Shown: in pieces, positions 62,050 to 64,000 of the stretch | How the letters are laid out: the number at the start of each line of letters is the position of its first letter | Position numbering within the stretch: position 1 is the first letter of the stretch | NCBI GenBank assembly: GCA_002189035.1 | Contig: CM007989.1 | Coordinates: 6,615,501 to 6,679,500, forward strand | DNA from: Utricularia gibba | Lineage: Eukaryota; Streptophyta; Magnoliopsida; Lamiales; Lentibulariaceae | Reading direction: 5' to 3' | Length of the DNA stretch: 64,000 nt | Notes under the pieces: model-generated | Told to the model about the DNA's origin: nothing | What the model saw: the letters and a program-made list of their open reading frames with translations, nothing else | Database searches by the model: none | Made by a program: the position numbers and the translations under genes

Positions 62050-64000
62050 TTATGGTGCAGCAACCAAATCAGGTGTCTCGGCTTCAACGGAAAGCAAAGC
62101 GGTGTGCACTTTGCCGACCCAGTTATTGAGACGATCACGCAAGGGCTTGACCTGAGGGATTCCTAAAACTCGTGGCTGCATCCATGATACATAAACAGTT
62201 CCCTCTACTTGGTCGATGATCCCTTCTATGAGATGCACCTGGAGATGGTTCATTGAGAAATTAAATTGTAACATAACTCCAGATAACACAGGCAAGCATT
62301 GAAATATGAATTTCAGGGGGGGGGGGCGAAGGATGTGCTCAAGGTTGTGTGAATTTGGAGGGCTCGAATTAATGGCATGCACATCAAACGACCATGTGGA
62401 ACCGAACAATTAGGAACTGAATAGATGCGGGACTTACTGATAAACTCTTCATAAGAAGATACTCCACATTCTCCACAGTAAGTCTTGTCTGTTCAGCAAT
62501 GACTTGCAACGGTATAGTCCTCTCTTCAGATGGTCGGCTGGAAATGTTAAGTAGTGTACCGGGATTAAATAAATACGGAAGGCGATCTGTTTTTTTTTTT
62601 TAAATAAGGGTTGCAATTACCATCAATCACCTGAATATGATCTCCATCAAACAAAGTATGTTGATTTTCTCCAGAAGCCTTTTCTCATTCTGGACTAAAG
62701 CTGGTTGGGAGTTTAGAGCAGCTCCATGCACACGACATAGCTCCTGATAACGTGCCAGGTCACCCGAATTGGATGCTTCTAGAAGATAGTACAGCCATTC
62801 AATTTTCGTTCCAAGGAGACTTTTTATCTGTATGGAAGACCAAAAAAGGAACCATGGAACTTGAGCTGGGACATCTAAGCGATACATACAACAGAGTCAC
62901 ATTAGAGATAGTGTGATAACTCATGCTTACAATTGGATGGGCAAGAAGTTCACCGAAATTGTAGATATTGTCCCCAACAATGCAGAAAGTGATAAATCAA
63001 ATGCCAAGTCCTAGGTGAGAACTTTAGTCAATACTTTGACAATACATTCAAAACAAGATAATGTAAACCAGGAGTAAAGAACTTGAATAAAGATGCTTAG
63101 AAATCATAACTTTCACCATTCACATACAAATCAACTAAAAAATAAATGATTTTATCCAATCAAAAGCATGTTTAAGGATAATATACCAGCTTAAATGGTT
63201 CTGAAAGTGACTCCACTGACGTGTAAGCTAGATAGAGCAGAGCACTTCGGTAGAACTCCGAAAATTCCTGAAGGGATTTATGATGTTGTGATGAAACCCA
63301 ATAGTAGCTGGCGTACACAGTAGGATCAATGTCAGTCATGCTATCAAGTGTACTTTTTCCTTCCAGGAGAAGATTCTTGCAATCTTTTTTATCTCCTTGC
63401 TCAAGCTTGAATAACGCAATTTGCATCTTAGCATAAAGTATTGGCTCCTCTATGCGTGCTTCTCTGGTAATCCGAAGCTTCTGAATTACTCCTTCAAGAT
63501 ATTCTATCGCTGCTTCTTTGTCTGAGTAGTGCCGTGAAACTATGACGGCAAAATGTGCAAGCTTGAGAAGATTGATCTTTGTCTCAAAATCAGAGATGAA
63601 ATTGTGGTAAAGCTGAATTAAGGCATCCCCAGCCTGAAACAAAACATTACAGATATTAGAAAAAAAGTGACAAAATTGAACCTTTAGAAAAAGGAAACAC
63701 GAACAACACGCAATGACAATGCAAATAAGTTTGAATAAGAAAAACTTCATAACAAAAGTCAATGCACTCGAGACATTGGAAATCACAGAGTCATCATCAC
63801 GAAGCATGACATTAAAAAATAATAACAACATGGAACAAAAAACATAATTCCAGGTACTGTGGAAGATCCAGAAGGAAGATCCAGAACCTGAAACACAGCA
63901 AGCGCAACGAATTGTTCGAGTTTCAGCGTCAGTTGGTGCCAGAGCTTCCTCTGATACAGATCTGAAAGCGTGTTGTACCATTCTGAGAGCTCCGGATGCG
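62050..64000 (-). CDS. RPN9: 26S proteasome subunit RPN9 (PSMD13), partial; one-base frameshift
   Basis: PCI-domain lid subunit of the proteasome regulatory particle. Exons on the minus strand: 64000-63888 (starts mid-gene at HPELSEWYNTL), 63633-63187, 63010-62931, 62827-62631, 62537-62438, 62238-62050. The start of the gene is beyond the window. The PCI region includes LLEKINILCLMEIIF, LTVENVEYLLMKSLS and HLIEGIIDQVEGTVYVSWMQ; it ends AETPDLVAAP. Exon 63010-62931 is 80 bases but should be 81: reading breaks after LSLSALLG, and the family continuation (NIYNFGELLAHPI) is in the next frame. The missing base is in the C run 62972-62975 (a G run on the gene strand). Everything else is intact. Confidence 0.93.

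Overview
This window is nuclear DNA of a flowering plant. Most genes are split by short GT-AG introns, the intergenic DNA is AT-rich, and the proteins are plant-type: class III peroxidase, EXO70 exocyst subunit, pectin acetylesterase, PsbP-domain protein, LEA protein and histidinol dehydrogenase. About 18 protein genes sit in 64 kb, so the region is gene-dense. Some genes (peroxidase, the two GT4 genes, the start of AspRS) are markedly GC-rich beside AT-rich neighbours. I cannot name the species. From memory, and not checked, several left-hand genes have Arabidopsis counterparts on the lower arm of chromosome 4 (PRMT5 At4g31120, AspRS At4g31180, DUF1644 At4g31410, EXO70G1 At4g31540, UGNT1 At4g32272), which suggests old conserved synteny.

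Layout: nucleotide-sugar transporter (+, 0.5-2.1 kb); AT-rich gap holding a probable solo LTR (3.06-3.59 kb); EXO70 (+, 4.8-6.8); DUF1644 zinc protein (-, 7.9-8.7); class III peroxidase (-, 10.1-11.2); AspRS/IBI1 (-, 13.8-16.3), head to head with PRMT5 (+, 16.6-21.6, 23 exons); a decayed copy of a charged, splicing-factor-like gene (22.3-23.6); two tandem GT4 glycosyltransferases (25.3-26.8 and 28.7-30.1) with a small LEA gene between them; pectin acetylesterase (31.9-34.0); a 91-residue membrane protein (35.0-35.4); GH31 glucosidase HGL1 (36.6-42.2, 23 exons); polyamine-type transporter (42.9-44.3); poorly supported ORFs (45.2-46.8); a four-helix membrane protein (-, 47.6-48.3); ankyrin protein (50.2-51.3); histidinol dehydrogenase (-, 52-55.2), head to head with a PsbP-domain protein (+, 56.3-58.2); APC8/CDC23 (-, 58.4-60.6); and proteasome subunit RPN9 (-, 62.05 to the window edge, 5' end cut).

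The genes do not form an operon or a biosynthetic cluster. They cover separate housekeeping and accessory roles: translation, arginine methylation, histidine synthesis, ubiquitin-proteasome function, secretion, wall modification and sugar metabolism. Exon models were built by hand from reading-frame phase, splice dinucleotides and remembered family sequence. I saw no previously undescribed system. The observations most worth checking are three otherwise intact genes (GT4-a, the transporter, RPN9) that each lack exactly one base at a run of G, the 11-residue loss of a conserved donor-site loop in GT4-b, a probable solo LTR with matching 5-bp flanks, GC-AG introns in HGL1 and one odd donor in histidinol dehydrogenase, and a peroxidase with Asn where a calcium-binding Thr normally follows the proximal histidine.
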